The notes under the pieces were generated by a model. The model was given only the letters and a program-made list of their open reading frames with translations. It was not told the DNA's origin and did not search any database. 64,000 bases of DNA from an uncultured Lachnospiraceae bacterium. Lineage in GTDB: Bacteria; Bacillota; Clostridia; Lachnospirales; Lachnospiraceae. The stretch spans positions 1-64,000 of the forward strand of contig CAJUMM010000004.1 of NCBI GenBank assembly GCA_910586955.1, written 5' to 3'. Below are positions 33,649 to 41,834 of the stretch, piece by piece. The position numbers were made by a program, and so were the translations under genes. How positions within the stretch are numbered: the first letter of the stretch is position 1; each line of letters starts with the position of its first letter.

Positions 33649-35694
33649 TCAATGAACAAGCAAAGTTCCGATCTGGTATACGGCTGTGGCCATCACCCAG
33701 GCTACGGCCAGCTGGAACAGTGCGCCGAAAGCCGTCCATTTCAGGGAATTTGTCTCTTTCCGTATGGTTGCCACCGCCGCCATGCAAGGTGTATACAAAA
33801 GGCAGAAAGTCATCAGCGCATAGGCGTTGACTGCCGTAAATCCAAGGGCACCAAGAGCTGCCGACATACCTGCCATCCCCGCCGCCGAAGTCACATTGGT
33901 AATCCCAAACAGGACGCTCATGCTGGATACCACCACTTCCTTAGCTGCCAGCCCGGCAATCAAGGCAACCACTACCTGCCAGTAACCCAGACCTGCAGGC
34001 CTCATAAGAGGCGCCGCCACACGGCCGGCCATAGCCCCGAAACTCCGGGACATATCCGTCACCATCCCGGAGGGTCCGAAATTCAATATCACCCAGATTA
34101 TAATGGAAGCGGCAAAGATGGTGGTCCCCGCCTTCCGCAGGTAATCCTCCACTTTCTCCCAGGTATAGATGGCAATGCTGTGCAGATTGGGCGACTTGTA
34201 TTCCGGCAGCTCAATCAGCAGGGTATTGATCTCTTTCTTTTTCGTAAACAGGTTCATAACCAGCGCCACCGCAATGGCCGTGACAATCCCCAGCAGATAC
34301 ATGGAGTAGGCGGCCAGCATGGCCTTTTCCCCAAAGAACATACCGGAAAACAGCACATAAACAGGAAGCCTGGCGCTGCAGGACATAAAAGGCGTGATTA
34401 AAATGGTTTTCAGGCGGTCCCTGGGATCTTCCAGGGCGCGGGATGCCATCACTGCTGGCACCGTGCAGCCAAAGCCCAGAAGCATGGGGATAAAAGCCCG
34501 TCCGGAAAGACCGATTTTTCCCATAATTCCGTCCATCACATAGGCCACCCTGGCCATGTAACCGCTGTCCTCCAAAAATGCCAGGGCCAGAAACAGGATA
34601 AAAATATTGGGAAGAAAGGTGAGGATTCCGCCCACCCCGGCGATAATTCCGTCTACTACCAGAGAGCGCAGCACGCCGCTCACCCCCGCGTATTCCAGAA
34701 AGTTAAGAACTGCCGCCGTCACATAATCCAGGCCTCCCTCCATATACCCTTTCAGCCAGTCACCGATGGTAAAGGTCAGGAAAAATACAAGAGCCATAAT
34801 TCCCAGAAAAATAGGCACGCCCCAGATCCGGTTGGTCAGTACAGCGTCAATCCGGTCCGTGGCCTCCGATTTCCGGGCCTTTCCCACCAGGCATTCCTCA
34901 ATAATTTCCTCAATAAAATCATATTTCTGGCTGATAATCTCCGTCTCATAGCTGTGATCCACAATGCCGTCCAGATCCAGGGGATAGGCTTTGCGGATTT
35001 CCTCGTCCCACTCCAGGTATTTCAGGGCATGCCAGCGCATATTGGGAAGCTCCCCGTACTGCTCCTTCAACAGATCGGAAATCACATCAATCTTGTCCTC
35101 TATCTCGTCACTGTATACCATCACAATGTCTTTGTGATGATCATGCCTGTGGTGGCTCTCCTTTTCGTGGTGGTGCTCCAGATTCCCGTCCGACTTCCGA
35201 TCCTTGTGATGGAGAACGGCGTGCATCAGAATCTCCAGCCCCTGCTTTGTCCTGGCACTCACCGGAATACAGGGAATTCCCAACATCTCCGGCAGGCGGT
35301 GGAAATCCATATCCATGCCCCGCTCTTCCACAATATCCATCATATTCAAAGCCAGAATCACCGGCTTCCCAAGCTCAATAAGCTGCAGGGTCAGATACAG
35401 GTTCCGTTCCAGGGAGGAAGCATCCGCCACGTCAATGACCAGATCTACCTCCTCCCCCATAATATACCCTCTGGAGACCTTCTCCTCCATGGTATAGGAA
35501 GTCAGGCTGTAAATTCCCGGCAAATCCACCAGGCGCATGGTTTCCCCCTGGAACCGGTAAGTGCCTTCTTTCTTTTCCACCGTCACTCCCGGCCAGTTGG
35601 CTACTTTCAGCTTCGCCCCGGTATAATCATTAAACAGTGTAGTCTTTCCGCAGTTGGGATTCCCCACAAATGCCACATGAATTTCACTGCTCAT
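33649..35694 (-). CDS. feoB: Ferrous iron transporter FeoB
   Basis: A 681-residue FeoB. The N-terminal GTPase has G1 GNPNCGKTT, G3 DLPG and G4 NMMD. Membrane domains carry the Gate motifs with conserved Cys (GFGCTVPAVMASR and PFMSCSARLPVY). Between the GTPase and the membrane part there is a His-rich insertion (about residues 160-190, with HHHEKESHHRHDHH) that may bind metal. The ATG at 35694 has GGAGG at 6 nt and overlaps feoA by 11 nt. It imports Fe(II) under anaerobic conditions. No feoC is seen. Confidence 0.95.
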   Translation of the reverse strand: MSSEIHVAFVGNPNCGKTTLFNDYTGAKLKVANWPGVTVEKKEGTYRFQGETMRLVDLPGIYSLTSYTMEEKVSRGYIMGEEVDLVIDVADASSLERNLYLTLQLIELGKPVILALNMMDIVEERGMDMDFHRLPEMLGIPCIPVSARTKQGLEILMHAVLHHKDRKSDGNLEHHHEKESHHRHDHHKDIVMVYSDEIEDKIDVISDLLKEQYGELPNMRWHALKYLEWDEEIRKAYPLDLDGIVDHSYETEIISQKYDFIEEIIEECLVGKARKSEATDRIDAVLTNRIWGVPIFLGIMALVFFLTFTIGDWLKGYMEGGLDYVTAAVLNFLEYAGVSGVLRSLVVDGIIAGVGGILTFLPNIFILFLALAFLEDSGYMARVAYVMDGIMGKIGLSGRAFIPMLLGFGCTVPAVMASRALEDPRDRLKTILITPFMSCSARLPVYVLFSGMFFGEKAMLAAYSMYLLGIVTAIAVALVMNLFTKKKEINTLLIELPEYKSPNLHSIAIYTWEKVEDYLRKAGTTIFAASIIIWVILNFGPSGMVTDMSRSFGAMAGRVAAPLMRPAGLGYWQVVVALIAGLAAKEVVVSSMSVLFGITNVTSAAGMAGMSAALGALGFTAVNAYALMTFCLLYTPCMAAVATIRKETNSLKWTAFGALFQLAVAWVMATAVYQIGTLLVH

Positions 35695-35917
35695 CTCCAT
35701 CCTCCCCAATCACAATCCCCTCTGCAATCTGCCTTCCCACCGCAAACCGGGTCCCCCGGACTTTTAAAATCACGGAGCCGCTCTTTTTGTTATTGAGTAC
35801 GGCGATGCTGGTCCCTTTTGTCATTCCCAGCATCTGCAGTCGGCGTTTTACTTTATCTTCCAGGCAGATGTCCCGTACCCGGTACGCCTGCCCGATTTTT
35901 CCTTCCCGTAATGTCAT
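35684..35917 (-). CDS. feoA: Ferrous iron transport protein FeoA
   Basis: A 77-residue SH3-like FeoA domain protein (VKRRLQMLGMTKGTSIAVLNNKKSGSVILKVRGTRFAVGRQIAEGI). FeoA assists FeoB in ferrous iron uptake, probably by contacting its GTPase domain. GGAGG lies 7 nt before the ATG at 35917. It overlaps feoB by 11 nt and is transcribed from a promoter embedded in the upstream hairpin. Confidence 0.92.
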   Translation of the reverse strand: MTLREGKIGQAYRVRDICLEDKVKRRLQMLGMTKGTSIAVLNNKKSGSVILKVRGTRFAVGRQIAEGIVIGEDGDEQ

Positions 35918-35949
35918 TCTGGTTCCTCCGTCTCTGTCGTTCTTATCTA

Positions 35950-35978
35950 ACGATAGCACTTCACAAAAAAAGCGTCAA
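35950..35978 (-). promoter_or_regulatory. feoAB promoter
   Basis: TTGACG (35973-35978) and TATCGT (35950-35955) on the minus strand are separated by 17 nt. The -35 lies inside the 3' arm of the upstream terminator hairpin. Confidence 0.6.
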
Positions 35979-36014
35979 TAGTAAATGATAATAACTATCA
36001 TTAACTATTGACGC
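35972..36014 (-). terminator. Terminator of degV that also carries the feoAB control site
   Basis: A 19-bp stem with one mismatch and a 5-nt loop follows the degV gene and is trailed by TTTTTTT on the minus strand. Plus-strand T-runs also flank it. The apex contains the Fur-like box and the 3' arm contains the feoAB -35. Confidence 0.8.
35986..36000. promoter_or_regulatory. Fur-like box upstream of feoAB
   Basis: TGATAATAACTATCA matches the 7-1-7 Fur box (TGATAAT-N-ATTATCA) at all but one arm position. It lies 7 nt upstream of the feoAB -35. Iron repression of feoAB by Fur is the expected role. Confidence 0.65.
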
Positions 36015-36032
36015 ATTTTTTCTACACACCTG

Positions 36033-36902
36033 TTATATATCCAGAATCTTGCTGGCTGCAATCGCAAGGGAACCGTCTCCAATATGACAGGAAACACTCA
36101 AAGACAGGGGATCCACAAAATCAACCTTATAGCCCGGAAAAGCTGCTTCTACCTCCTCCCGGAACTTCCACGCCTCCGCTTCATTATTGGTATGGGCAAT
36201 ATCAAGCCCCACCTGATGGGCATCCACGCCGCCGAACCGGGTCTCCATATCGCTGCGGATGGCGTCAATCATAATCTGTTTCGCCTGGTGCATGGTCCTG
36301 GCCTTGGAGAAGGTATCCAGCTTATCCCCCTGGATGGTCAGCACCGGTTTTATGCGCAGCATGGTTCCGATAGCCGCCACTGCAGGGGTAAGGCGTCCGC
36401 CTTTTTTCAGATATTTCAGCGTGGCCACCGTAATGTAAATGCTGGACTCCAGCTTGGTCTCTTCCAGGACTTTCCGGATCTGGGCCGCATCCTTTCCGCA
36501 AGCTTTCAAGCGCACCGCATCTTCCACGGACTTCCGCTGGGTAATGGAAATCCGCTGGTTATTCACCACCTGCACCCTGCCGTCAAAATCCTGGGCCAGG
36601 GCAATGGCCGTCTGGCAGGAGCCGGATAAGCCGCTTGACATGGGAATATGCACCACCTCGTCATACTCCTCCAAAAGTCCTTTCCAGAGTTTTATCAGAG
36701 ACTCCGGAGAGGGCTGGGACGTAGCTATATCCGCATTGCCTTTCAATTTCTCATAAAATTCTGCCTGGGTCAGGCTGATATCTTCAAAATATTCTTTTCC
36801 GTCAATGGTAAAGGGCATGGGAAGTACGGAAATCCCCATTTTCCCTGCTTCTTTCTGAGTAATGCCGCTGTTACTGTCTGTCACAATGGCTACTTTGCTC
36901 AA
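36033..36902 (-). CDS. DegV-family fatty-acid-binding protein
   Basis: A 289-residue DegV/FakB-like protein. VAIVTDSNSGI at the start, IPMSSGLSGSCQTA (about 90-105) and the C-terminal SLSVSCHIGDGSLAIA are the family blocks. Such proteins hold a fatty acid for phosphorylation by a FakA kinase, which is not in this window. The start is a TTG at 36902 with GGAGG at 8 nt; the nearby ATG is in another frame. Its promoter (TTGTCT, 17 nt, TATACT) lies in the hairpin following spoVAE. Confidence 0.9.
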   Translation of the reverse strand: MSKVAIVTDSNSGITQKEAGKMGISVLPMPFTIDGKEYFEDISLTQAEFYEKLKGNADIATSQPSPESLIKLWKGLLEEYDEVVHIPMSSGLSGSCQTAIALAQDFDGRVQVVNNQRISITQRKSVEDAVRLKACGKDAAQIRKVLEETKLESSIYITVATLKYLKKGGRLTPAVAAIGTMLRIKPVLTIQGDKLDTFSKARTMHQAKQIMIDAIRSDMETRFGGVDAHQVGLDIAHTNNEAEAWKFREEVEAAFPGYKVDFVDPLSLSVSCHIGDGSLAIAASKILDI

Positions 36903-36946
36903 AGTTCATCCCTCCTCACTTTTATTCCGCTATTCATACGGAACTT

Positions 36947-36975
36947 AGTATAACAGTTCGGAAGGCAAAAGACAA
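36947..36975 (-). promoter_or_regulatory. degV promoter
   Basis: TTGTCT (36970-36975) and TATACT (36947-36952) on the minus strand are separated by 17 nt. Confidence 0.7.
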
Positions 36976-36986
36976 GGGCTGTCTTT
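36968..36986 (-). terminator. Small hairpin at the end of spoVAE
   Basis: AAAGACA and TGTCTTT form a 7-bp stem with a 5-nt loop, starting in the spoVAE stop codon. The U-run is poor. The degV -35 lies in its 3' arm. Confidence 0.45.
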
Positions 36987-37341
36987 ACTTTTTCATTTTG
37001 GGCTGGAAAATCAGGCTTGCCAGATAGCCAAAGATCAGGGCCGCACTGATCCCCACCGCACTGGAGGTAAACCCGCCCATAAAGATTCCCAGAAATCCCT
37101 CCGTCTCCACGGCCTCTTTTACACCTTTCCACAGCAGGTTCCCGAAGCCCAGAAGAGGCACGGAAGCTCCTGCCCCCGCAAACTCCTGGAAAGGCCCGTA
37201 AAGGCCGGCCGCTCCCAGAACCGCTCCGGAACAGACGAGAAGAACCATAATCCGTCCAGGCATCAGCTTGGTCTTTTCCATCAAAATCTGCACCAGAGCG
37301 CAGATGAGTCCTCCTATTAAAAATGCTTTCACAAAATCCAT
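36985..37341 (-). CDS. spoVAE: Stage V sporulation protein AE
   Basis: A 118-residue membrane protein of the SpoVAC/SpoVAE family with four hydrophobic segments and the conserved FAGAGASVPLLGFGNLLWKG block. It is the last gene of the spoVA cluster. SpoVA proteins form the channel that loads dipicolinic acid into the forespore and releases it at germination. GAGCGGA-type ribosome signals precede the start. Confidence 0.92.
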   Translation of the reverse strand: MDFVKAFLIGGLICALVQILMEKTKLMPGRIMVLLVCSGAVLGAAGLYGPFQEFAGAGASVPLLGFGNLLWKGVKEAVETEGFLGIFMGGFTSSAVGISAALIFGYLASLIFQPKMKK

Positions 37342-37362
37342 CTCAGATTATCCGCTCCTCTC

Positions 37363-38373
37363 TCAACAGTGTTCTATCACAAGGGCATGGGCAATGCCCG
37401 GCACGCTCTGGCCTTCGTTGAAGCTAACCGTAGAAAGCAGCGCTCCCGTGGGAACAAAAAGCACCCGCTTCCACTGTCCCGCTTCAATCTTCGGCAGAAT
37501 ATGTGCCGCCAAGGTTACTGCCGAACAGCCGCAGCCGCTTCCTCCCGCATGGGTATCCTGGGCCTGGGCATCGTAGATGAGCATTCCGCAGTCCAGATGC
37601 CTTCCGCTCAAGTCATAGCCCCGCTCTCTGGCCAAATCTATCAAGATGGCTTGTCCCACGCTTCCCAGATCCCCTGTAATGACCGCGTCGTAATCCGAAG
37701 GTTTCCGTCCGAAATCCTCCAAATGGCTGCAGATGGTATCACAGGCTGCAGGAGCCATACAGGCTCCCATATTCAAAGAGTCTTTCACTCCATAGTCCAC
37801 CACTTTTCCGGGAGTGGCTCCTGAAATCCGGGCTTTTCCGCCTGTGGGGGCAAGGACAAAGGCTCCGCTTCCGGTGACGGTCCAGGTAGCCGCAAGGGGA
37901 CGCTGGCCGCCGTACTCCAAGGGAAAGCGAAACTGTTTCTCCGCACTTCCGAAATGGCTGGAGGTCAGCGCCATAACGCTTTCCGAATAGCCGCCCTGCA
38001 CGGTCATGGCCGCCAGCATCAGGGCTTCACCGATGGTAGAGCAGGCTCCATAGAGGCCAAAGAGGGGAATCTGAAGATCCATCAGGCCAAAGGAGGTGGC
38101 AATAAGCTGTCCCAGCAAATCCCCGGCAAAAAGATAGCGGACAGGAGAACATCCAGGCCCGGCCTTCTCCACGGCCAGCATAGCCGCCTGTTTCTGCAGG
38201 GCGCTCTCTGCCTCTTCCCAGGTATCCTGCCCCAGCATAGGGTCCTCCTCTACCCGGTCAAACAGCTTCCCCAAGGGGCCCTCCCCCTCTTTCTTTCCCA
38301 CAATGGAAGCTGCGCTCACAATGTGGGGAGCTTTCTGAAACTGAATGCTCTGTTTTCCTACAATCGTCTCCAC
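37363..38373 (-). CDS. spoVAD: Stage V sporulation protein AD
   Basis: A 336-residue SpoVAD with a thiolase-like fold. FGLYGACSTIGEALMLA and GGSGCGCSAVTLAAHILPKI are family blocks. SpoVAD binds dipicolinic acid at the inner spore membrane. It lies between spoVAC and spoVAE, in the usual order. Confidence 0.95.
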   Translation of the reverse strand: METIVGKQSIQFQKAPHIVSAASIVGKKEGEGPLGKLFDRVEEDPMLGQDTWEEAESALQKQAAMLAVEKAGPGCSPVRYLFAGDLLGQLIATSFGLMDLQIPLFGLYGACSTIGEALMLAAMTVQGGYSESVMALTSSHFGSAEKQFRFPLEYGGQRPLAATWTVTGSGAFVLAPTGGKARISGATPGKVVDYGVKDSLNMGACMAPAACDTICSHLEDFGRKPSDYDAVITGDLGSVGQAILIDLARERGYDLSGRHLDCGMLIYDAQAQDTHAGGSGCGCSAVTLAAHILPKIEAGQWKRVLFVPTGALLSTVSFNEGQSVPGIAHALVIEHC

Positions 38374-38409
38374 GTCTCTCTCCGTCCTTCCTGATTTCCT
38401 TTTTCTTAT

Positions 38410-38895
38410 TTACACAACTCCTGTCATTTTCAGCACCCAGTAAACCAATCCCAGCAGCCAGCTGGTAAAAATACCGTACAGAATCACCGGCCCGGCAATG
38501 GTGAAAATCTTGCAGCCAATTCCAAAGACCTGTCCCTCTTTCTGATACTCGATTGCAGGAGCCGCCACGCTGTTGGCAAACCCGGTAATGGGAACCAGGG
38601 CGCCTGCCCCGCCCCATTTGGCAATGCTGGGGAAAATATTTAAGCCCGTGAGAAAGACGCTTAACAAAACCAGAAGCATAGAACACCAGGATCCTGCCGT
38701 TTTCTGATCAAGTCCCAGGCTTTTGGCATAATTTAAGAATACCTGTCCCAGACAGCAGATGATCCCGCCCACCAGGAAAGCCTTTCCCATCTGGGCTCCC
38801 AGGCTGTGGGTAGGTGTCACCTGTTTCACATACTCGTTATACTTCTGTTTCTTTTCCTCATCGGCCATCTCTTTGATTGTCTCTGTCTCTTTCAT
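38410..38895 (-). CDS. spoVAC: Stage V sporulation protein AC
   Basis: A 161-residue membrane protein with an N-terminal cytoplasmic stretch (about 45 residues, ending YVKQVTPTHSLG) and several transmembrane helices. IAKWGGAGALVPITGFANSV is the conserved core shared with SpoVAE. SpoVAC is reported to act as a mechanosensitive channel for dipicolinic acid release. Confidence 0.95.
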   Translation of the reverse strand: MKETETIKEMADEEKKQKYNEYVKQVTPTHSLGAQMGKAFLVGGIICCLGQVFLNYAKSLGLDQKTAGSWCSMLLVLLSVFLTGLNIFPSIAKWGGAGALVPITGFANSVAAPAIEYQKEGQVFGIGCKIFTIAGPVILYGIFTSWLLGLVYWVLKMTGVV

Positions 38896-38913
38896 ACCTG
38901 TCCGCCTTTCTCT

Positions 38914-39330
38914 TTACCACCGGTAATAATAATAGATAAGGGACCCTACGGTCCTTCCCACTGCCATGCTGGCTATCAGCACTTCCATTCCCCTGCGGAG
39001 ATCAATTCTGCGGGTGAAAATGGGAACAATATTCACAATCTCCGTCAGGGCCATGGCCCAGGCGCCCACAAAGATTCCGGAAAAGATTCCGAAAAGCCCT
39101 GCCCCTGCGCTTCCCAGGGGAAGCACAATCTGGTAAACGCTTAAGAGATTTCCCAGGATTCCCCCTGCCGCCACCGCGTCCTCATACCAGAAAATATATT
39201 TTGCCGTATGGGTCTGATCCGCAAATTCCGCCACCAGGCCCAGAGCAATGATCAGGGCAAAAAGTCCCCCCGCCACCCCCAGGCCGCAGCTCAACCCCAC
39301 CACGGCCATCAAAATCTGTTTCATCCACAT
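38914..39330 (-). CDS. spoVAB: Stage V sporulation protein AB
   Basis: A 138-residue membrane protein with four to five helices and the conserved LSVYQIVLPLGSAGAGLFGIFSGIFVGAWAMALTE segment. AGGAG lies 7 nt before the ATG. It is part of the spoVAA-AE run and needed for dipicolinic acid uptake. Confidence 0.93.
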   Translation of the reverse strand: MWMKQILMAVVGLSCGLGVAGGLFALIIALGLVAEFADQTHTAKYIFWYEDAVAAGGILGNLLSVYQIVLPLGSAGAGLFGIFSGIFVGAWAMALTEIVNIVPIFTRRIDLRRGMEVLIASMAVGRTVGSLIYYYYRW

Positions 39331-39344
39331 GGGCTTTCTCCTTC

Positions 39345-39989
39345 TCAGGTTTCCTTCTTATGGCTTCCGTTTCTGCTGGCCGTATTAATAAGGGTTGTGT
39401 TTACGTCATCCTCATAAAGCCGCATTTCCACCTCAATAGGCGTAGGCTCCTTGGTCAGCCGCCTTCCGCCGATATGGTTGAAAAACGCAATGATTCCCGC
39501 AGACAGCCCCAGGGAATAGGTCAGCTCCAGAATGGTAAACCCGTCCGACTCCTGTCCTGTGAGAAGGGTATAGAACTGCCCGAAAAGATCCACTGTGGAC
39601 ACATCATTATTAAAAGCCATAATGGAAAAAGCGGAACCAAAAAAACAAATCAGGCAGACCACCGCCACTTTCAAAAAACAAATGACCGGATTTTCCTTAG
39701 GTTTTGTAGAATATTCCACAATAAAATCCTGCTCTCCCATGTTCTGAATCTCCAGGGAAGGATATATTCCCTGAATCTTTTCCACGACATCCAGAATGGA
39801 ACATACATGCCGGGCCGCACAGGAATGGGAACCCTTTTTCACATTTTCAAATGTATAAAGCTTTTCGGTTTTCAACCGGTTGACAATAGCCGGATCCGCA
39901 CACTGCATCTCTCCGGCTTCTCCTAAGGTGATAGTCCGGTTGTAAGTGCGGATATTTTTTTCAAATTTCAGATACAGGATTTCACTCAT
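39345..39989 (-). CDS. spoVAA: Stage V sporulation protein AA
   Basis: A 214-residue SpoVAA. A cytoplasmic N-terminal domain (MSEILYLKFEKNIRTYNRTITLGE) precedes two transmembrane helices in about residues 115-185 and a charged tail. The ATG at 39989 overlaps the stop of the 54-residue gene by 4 nt, so the two are coupled. It opens the spoVA cluster. Confidence 0.92.
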   Translation of the reverse strand: MSEILYLKFEKNIRTYNRTITLGEAGEMQCADPAIVNRLKTEKLYTFENVKKGSHSCAARHVCSILDVVEKIQGIYPSLEIQNMGEQDFIVEYSTKPKENPVICFLKVAVVCLICFFGSAFSIMAFNNDVSTVDLFGQFYTLLTGQESDGFTILELTYSLGLSAGIIAFFNHIGGRRLTKEPTPIEVEMRLYEDDVNTTLINTASRNGSHKKET

Positions 39990-40150
39990 GCTGCCAGATG
40001 CTCCGGTACATCGCTCTCCGTCTCCCATACCAAAGTCCCGTCCTTAAAAGTCTTCTCCTGGTTTCCCGTATACACATAATAGAAAATCCCGAATGCCACT
40101 GCCGCAAGGACAATGGAAATCAGCCAGGCCCTGTATTTCGCACGGTTCAT
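39986..40150 (-). CDS. Small single-pass membrane protein between sigF and spoVAA
   Basis: A 54-residue protein: short basic N-terminus, one transmembrane helix (about 10-29, AWLISIVLAAVAFGIFYYVY) and an acidic tail. GGAGG lies 7 nt before the ATG. It is translationally coupled to spoVAA and sits behind a candidate forespore promoter, so it is probably made in the forespore together with SpoVA. I do not recognise a family. The upstream extension in the same frame lacks support. Confidence 0.65.
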   Translation of the reverse strand: MNRAKYRAWLISIVLAAVAFGIFYYVYTGNQEKTFKDGTLVWETESDVPEHLAA

Positions 40151-40183
40151 AATCATTCCTCCTGCTCTTAGGTTCTTTATGCG

Positions 40184-40213
40184 TAGTTTGTCCCGGCCTG
40201 TCCAAAATATACA
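40184..40213 (-). promoter_or_regulatory. Candidate forespore (SigF/SigG) promoter for the spoVA run
   Basis: On the minus strand, TGTATA (40208-40213) and CAAACTA (40184-40190) resemble SigG -35 and -10 elements with a 17-nt spacer from GTATA. The same -10 also fits the SigF pattern GGNNANAHTR. It lies between sigF and the 54-residue gene, where a forespore promoter is expected. Confidence 0.5.
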
Positions 40214-40224
40214 TTCTTTCATTT

Positions 40225-40938
40225 TTACATTCGTTTCTTTAATGCCGCCAGAATCTTCTTCTCCATCCGCGAAATCTGCACCTGGGACATGCCAAGCTGC
40301 TCCGCCACCTGGGTCTGGGTTTGATCGCAGAAAAAGCGCAGCGTAATAATCTGCCGTTCTTTGGGTTCCAGGCTGTTTAAAAGCTGTTCCAGAAGCAGCC
40401 GGCGCAGAAGCGTTTCCTGCTCATCCTTTCCCTGTTCCACCTTGTCCATAAGGCTCAAACCTTCTCCATCCCCCTGGTAGACAATTTTCTGAAGAGATTC
40501 TACCTCCACGCTGCTGTCCATGGCTTGTACCAGTTCCTCTGCCTCCACGCCCAGGAGGCGGGCCAGTTCCTCCACACCCGGTTCTTCTCCCCGCTCCATC
40601 ATAATCTGTTCCCGCAGCCGCGCCGCCTTCCCTGCCAGCTCCTTTAAAGAACGGCTTACTTTAATCATGCTGTCATCCCGCAGAAACCGCTTGATTTCTC
40701 CTGCAATCATAGGAACCGCATAGGTAGAGAACCGGACACCAAAGCTTAAGTCAAAGCGGTCCACCGCTTTCACCAGCCCGATAGCGCCTATCTGGAACAA
40801 ATCCTCTGCTTCCACGCCGCGCCCCAGAAAACGCTTGACTACATGGTGAATCAGCCCCATATTTTCCTTTACCAGCTCTTCCCGGGCCGTTTTATCTCCT
40901 TCCTGTGACCGGTAAATCAACTCCTCCGTCCGATCCAT
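40225..40938 (-). CDS. sigF: RNA polymerase sporulation sigma factor SigF
   Basis: A 237-residue sigma-70 family factor. Region 2 (EDLFQIGAIGLVKAVDRFDLSFGVRFSTYAVPMIAGEIKRFLRDD), region 3 and region 4 (TQTQVAEQLGMSQVQISRMEKKIL) are complete. As the first forespore-specific sigma factor it is held inactive by SpoIIAB. It is the third gene of the spoIIA operon, 2 nt after spoIIAB. Confidence 0.96.
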   Translation of the reverse strand: MDRTEELIYRSQEGDKTAREELVKENMGLIHHVVKRFLGRGVEAEDLFQIGAIGLVKAVDRFDLSFGVRFSTYAVPMIAGEIKRFLRDDSMIKVSRSLKELAGKAARLREQIMMERGEEPGVEELARLLGVEAEELVQAMDSSVEVESLQKIVYQGDGEGLSLMDKVEQGKDEQETLLRRLLLEQLLNSLEPKERQIITLRFFCDQTQTQVAEQLGMSQVQISRMEKKILAALKKRM

Positions 40939-40940
40939 AT

Positions 40941-41369
40941 TTACTCCCCGGATTTTCGGATCTTTTTCTTCATCAAAACAGTGGTCCCCTCTCCCGGACT
41001 GGACTGAACCTGTACTTCGTCCATAAACGCTTCCATAAACAGAAAACCCATGCCGGAGCGCTCCAGTTCCGGCCTGGAAGTGTATAAAGGCTCCATGGCT
41101 TTCTCAATGTCCTGAATTCCCACACCCTGATCCGTTATCCGCAGCTCCAGCATCTCCCCCTCAATCTGTCCGAAGATCGTAATGGTATGTACCTCTCCCT
41201 CATAACCGTGTATAATTGCGTTGGTGACAGCTTCGGATACGGCCGTCTTCACATCCGCCACCTCATCAATGCTGGGATTCATGCGGCTCATAAATGCCGC
41301 CACCGTCACCCTCGCAAAAGCTTCATTTTCGGAAATACTGTCAAATTCTACTTTCATGGTAGTTTTCAT
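40941..41369 (-). CDS. spoIIAB: Anti-sigma F factor SpoIIAB
   Basis: A 142-residue GHKL-type kinase and anti-sigma factor. The N box is SEAVTNAIIHGY, and later ITDQGVGI and ERSGMGFLFMEAFMD complete the ATP site. It binds SigF and phosphorylates SpoIIAA. It overlaps spoIIAA by 4 nt. Confidence 0.96.
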   Translation of the reverse strand: MKTTMKVEFDSISENEAFARVTVAAFMSRMNPSIDEVADVKTAVSEAVTNAIIHGYEGEVHTITIFGQIEGEMLELRITDQGVGIQDIEKAMEPLYTSRPELERSGMGFLFMEAFMDEVQVQSSPGEGTTVLMKKKIRKSGE

Positions 41370-41695
41370 TTTTCTCTTCCTCCCTCTGACAATTCTACAG
41401 GTATAATTTTCGCCACCCCCGACAGGGTCAGAATCCTTGCCACCTGGGCCTGCACCCGGACCGCCCGGACCCTTCCTCCCAGAGCACGTATCATCTTATA
41501 GCGCCCCATAAGCATTCCAATCCCGGAACTGTCACAGAATGTGGTATCTGCAAAATCAAAAATAACCTCCCGGATGTCTTCCCTCTGAATCCTGCGATCC
41601 GCCTCCCGGCAGATAACCTCCGCACTGTGGTGATCCAACTCCCCCGGAACCCGGATCCACAGTATATGGTCCGCCATTTTCAGTCTTGTCTCCAT
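41366..41695 (-). CDS. spoIIAA: Anti-sigma F factor antagonist SpoIIAA
   Basis: A 109-residue STAS-domain protein. The phosphorylatable serine lies in FCDSSGIGMLMGRYK. Unphosphorylated SpoIIAA releases SigF from SpoIIAB after dephosphorylation by SpoIIE, which is not in this window. I use the ATG at 41695 with AGGAGG at 9 nt; an upstream extension of 19 residues is unlike the family. It is the first gene of spoIIAA-AB-sigF. Confidence 0.95.
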   Translation of the reverse strand: METRLKMADHILWIRVPGELDHHSAEVICREADRRIQREDIREVIFDFADTTFCDSSGIGMLMGRYKMIRALGGRVRAVRVQAQVARILTLSGVAKIIPVELSEGGREK

Positions 41696-41743
41696 CTTCC
41701 AATGCCTCCTTTTCTTTCCTTTTGCGCAATTTTTCACAATATA

Positions 41744-41772
41744 AAGGGACATACCAAAATGGTATGTCCCTT
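41744..41772. terminator. Hairpin between the TPR gene and spoIIAA
   Basis: AAGGGACATACCA pairs perfectly with TGGTATGTCCCTT around AAA. It is a strong 13-bp stem, but the minus-strand sequence after it (TATATTGTGAAAAA) has no U-run. It may terminate the TPR transcript or act in spoIIA control. Confidence 0.5.
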
Positions 41773-41834
41773 ATCTCAGGGTTTCTCTCTTGTTTTTCTC
41801 TCTTTTCTCTGCCCTTTCGTGTACAAGGGCATGG

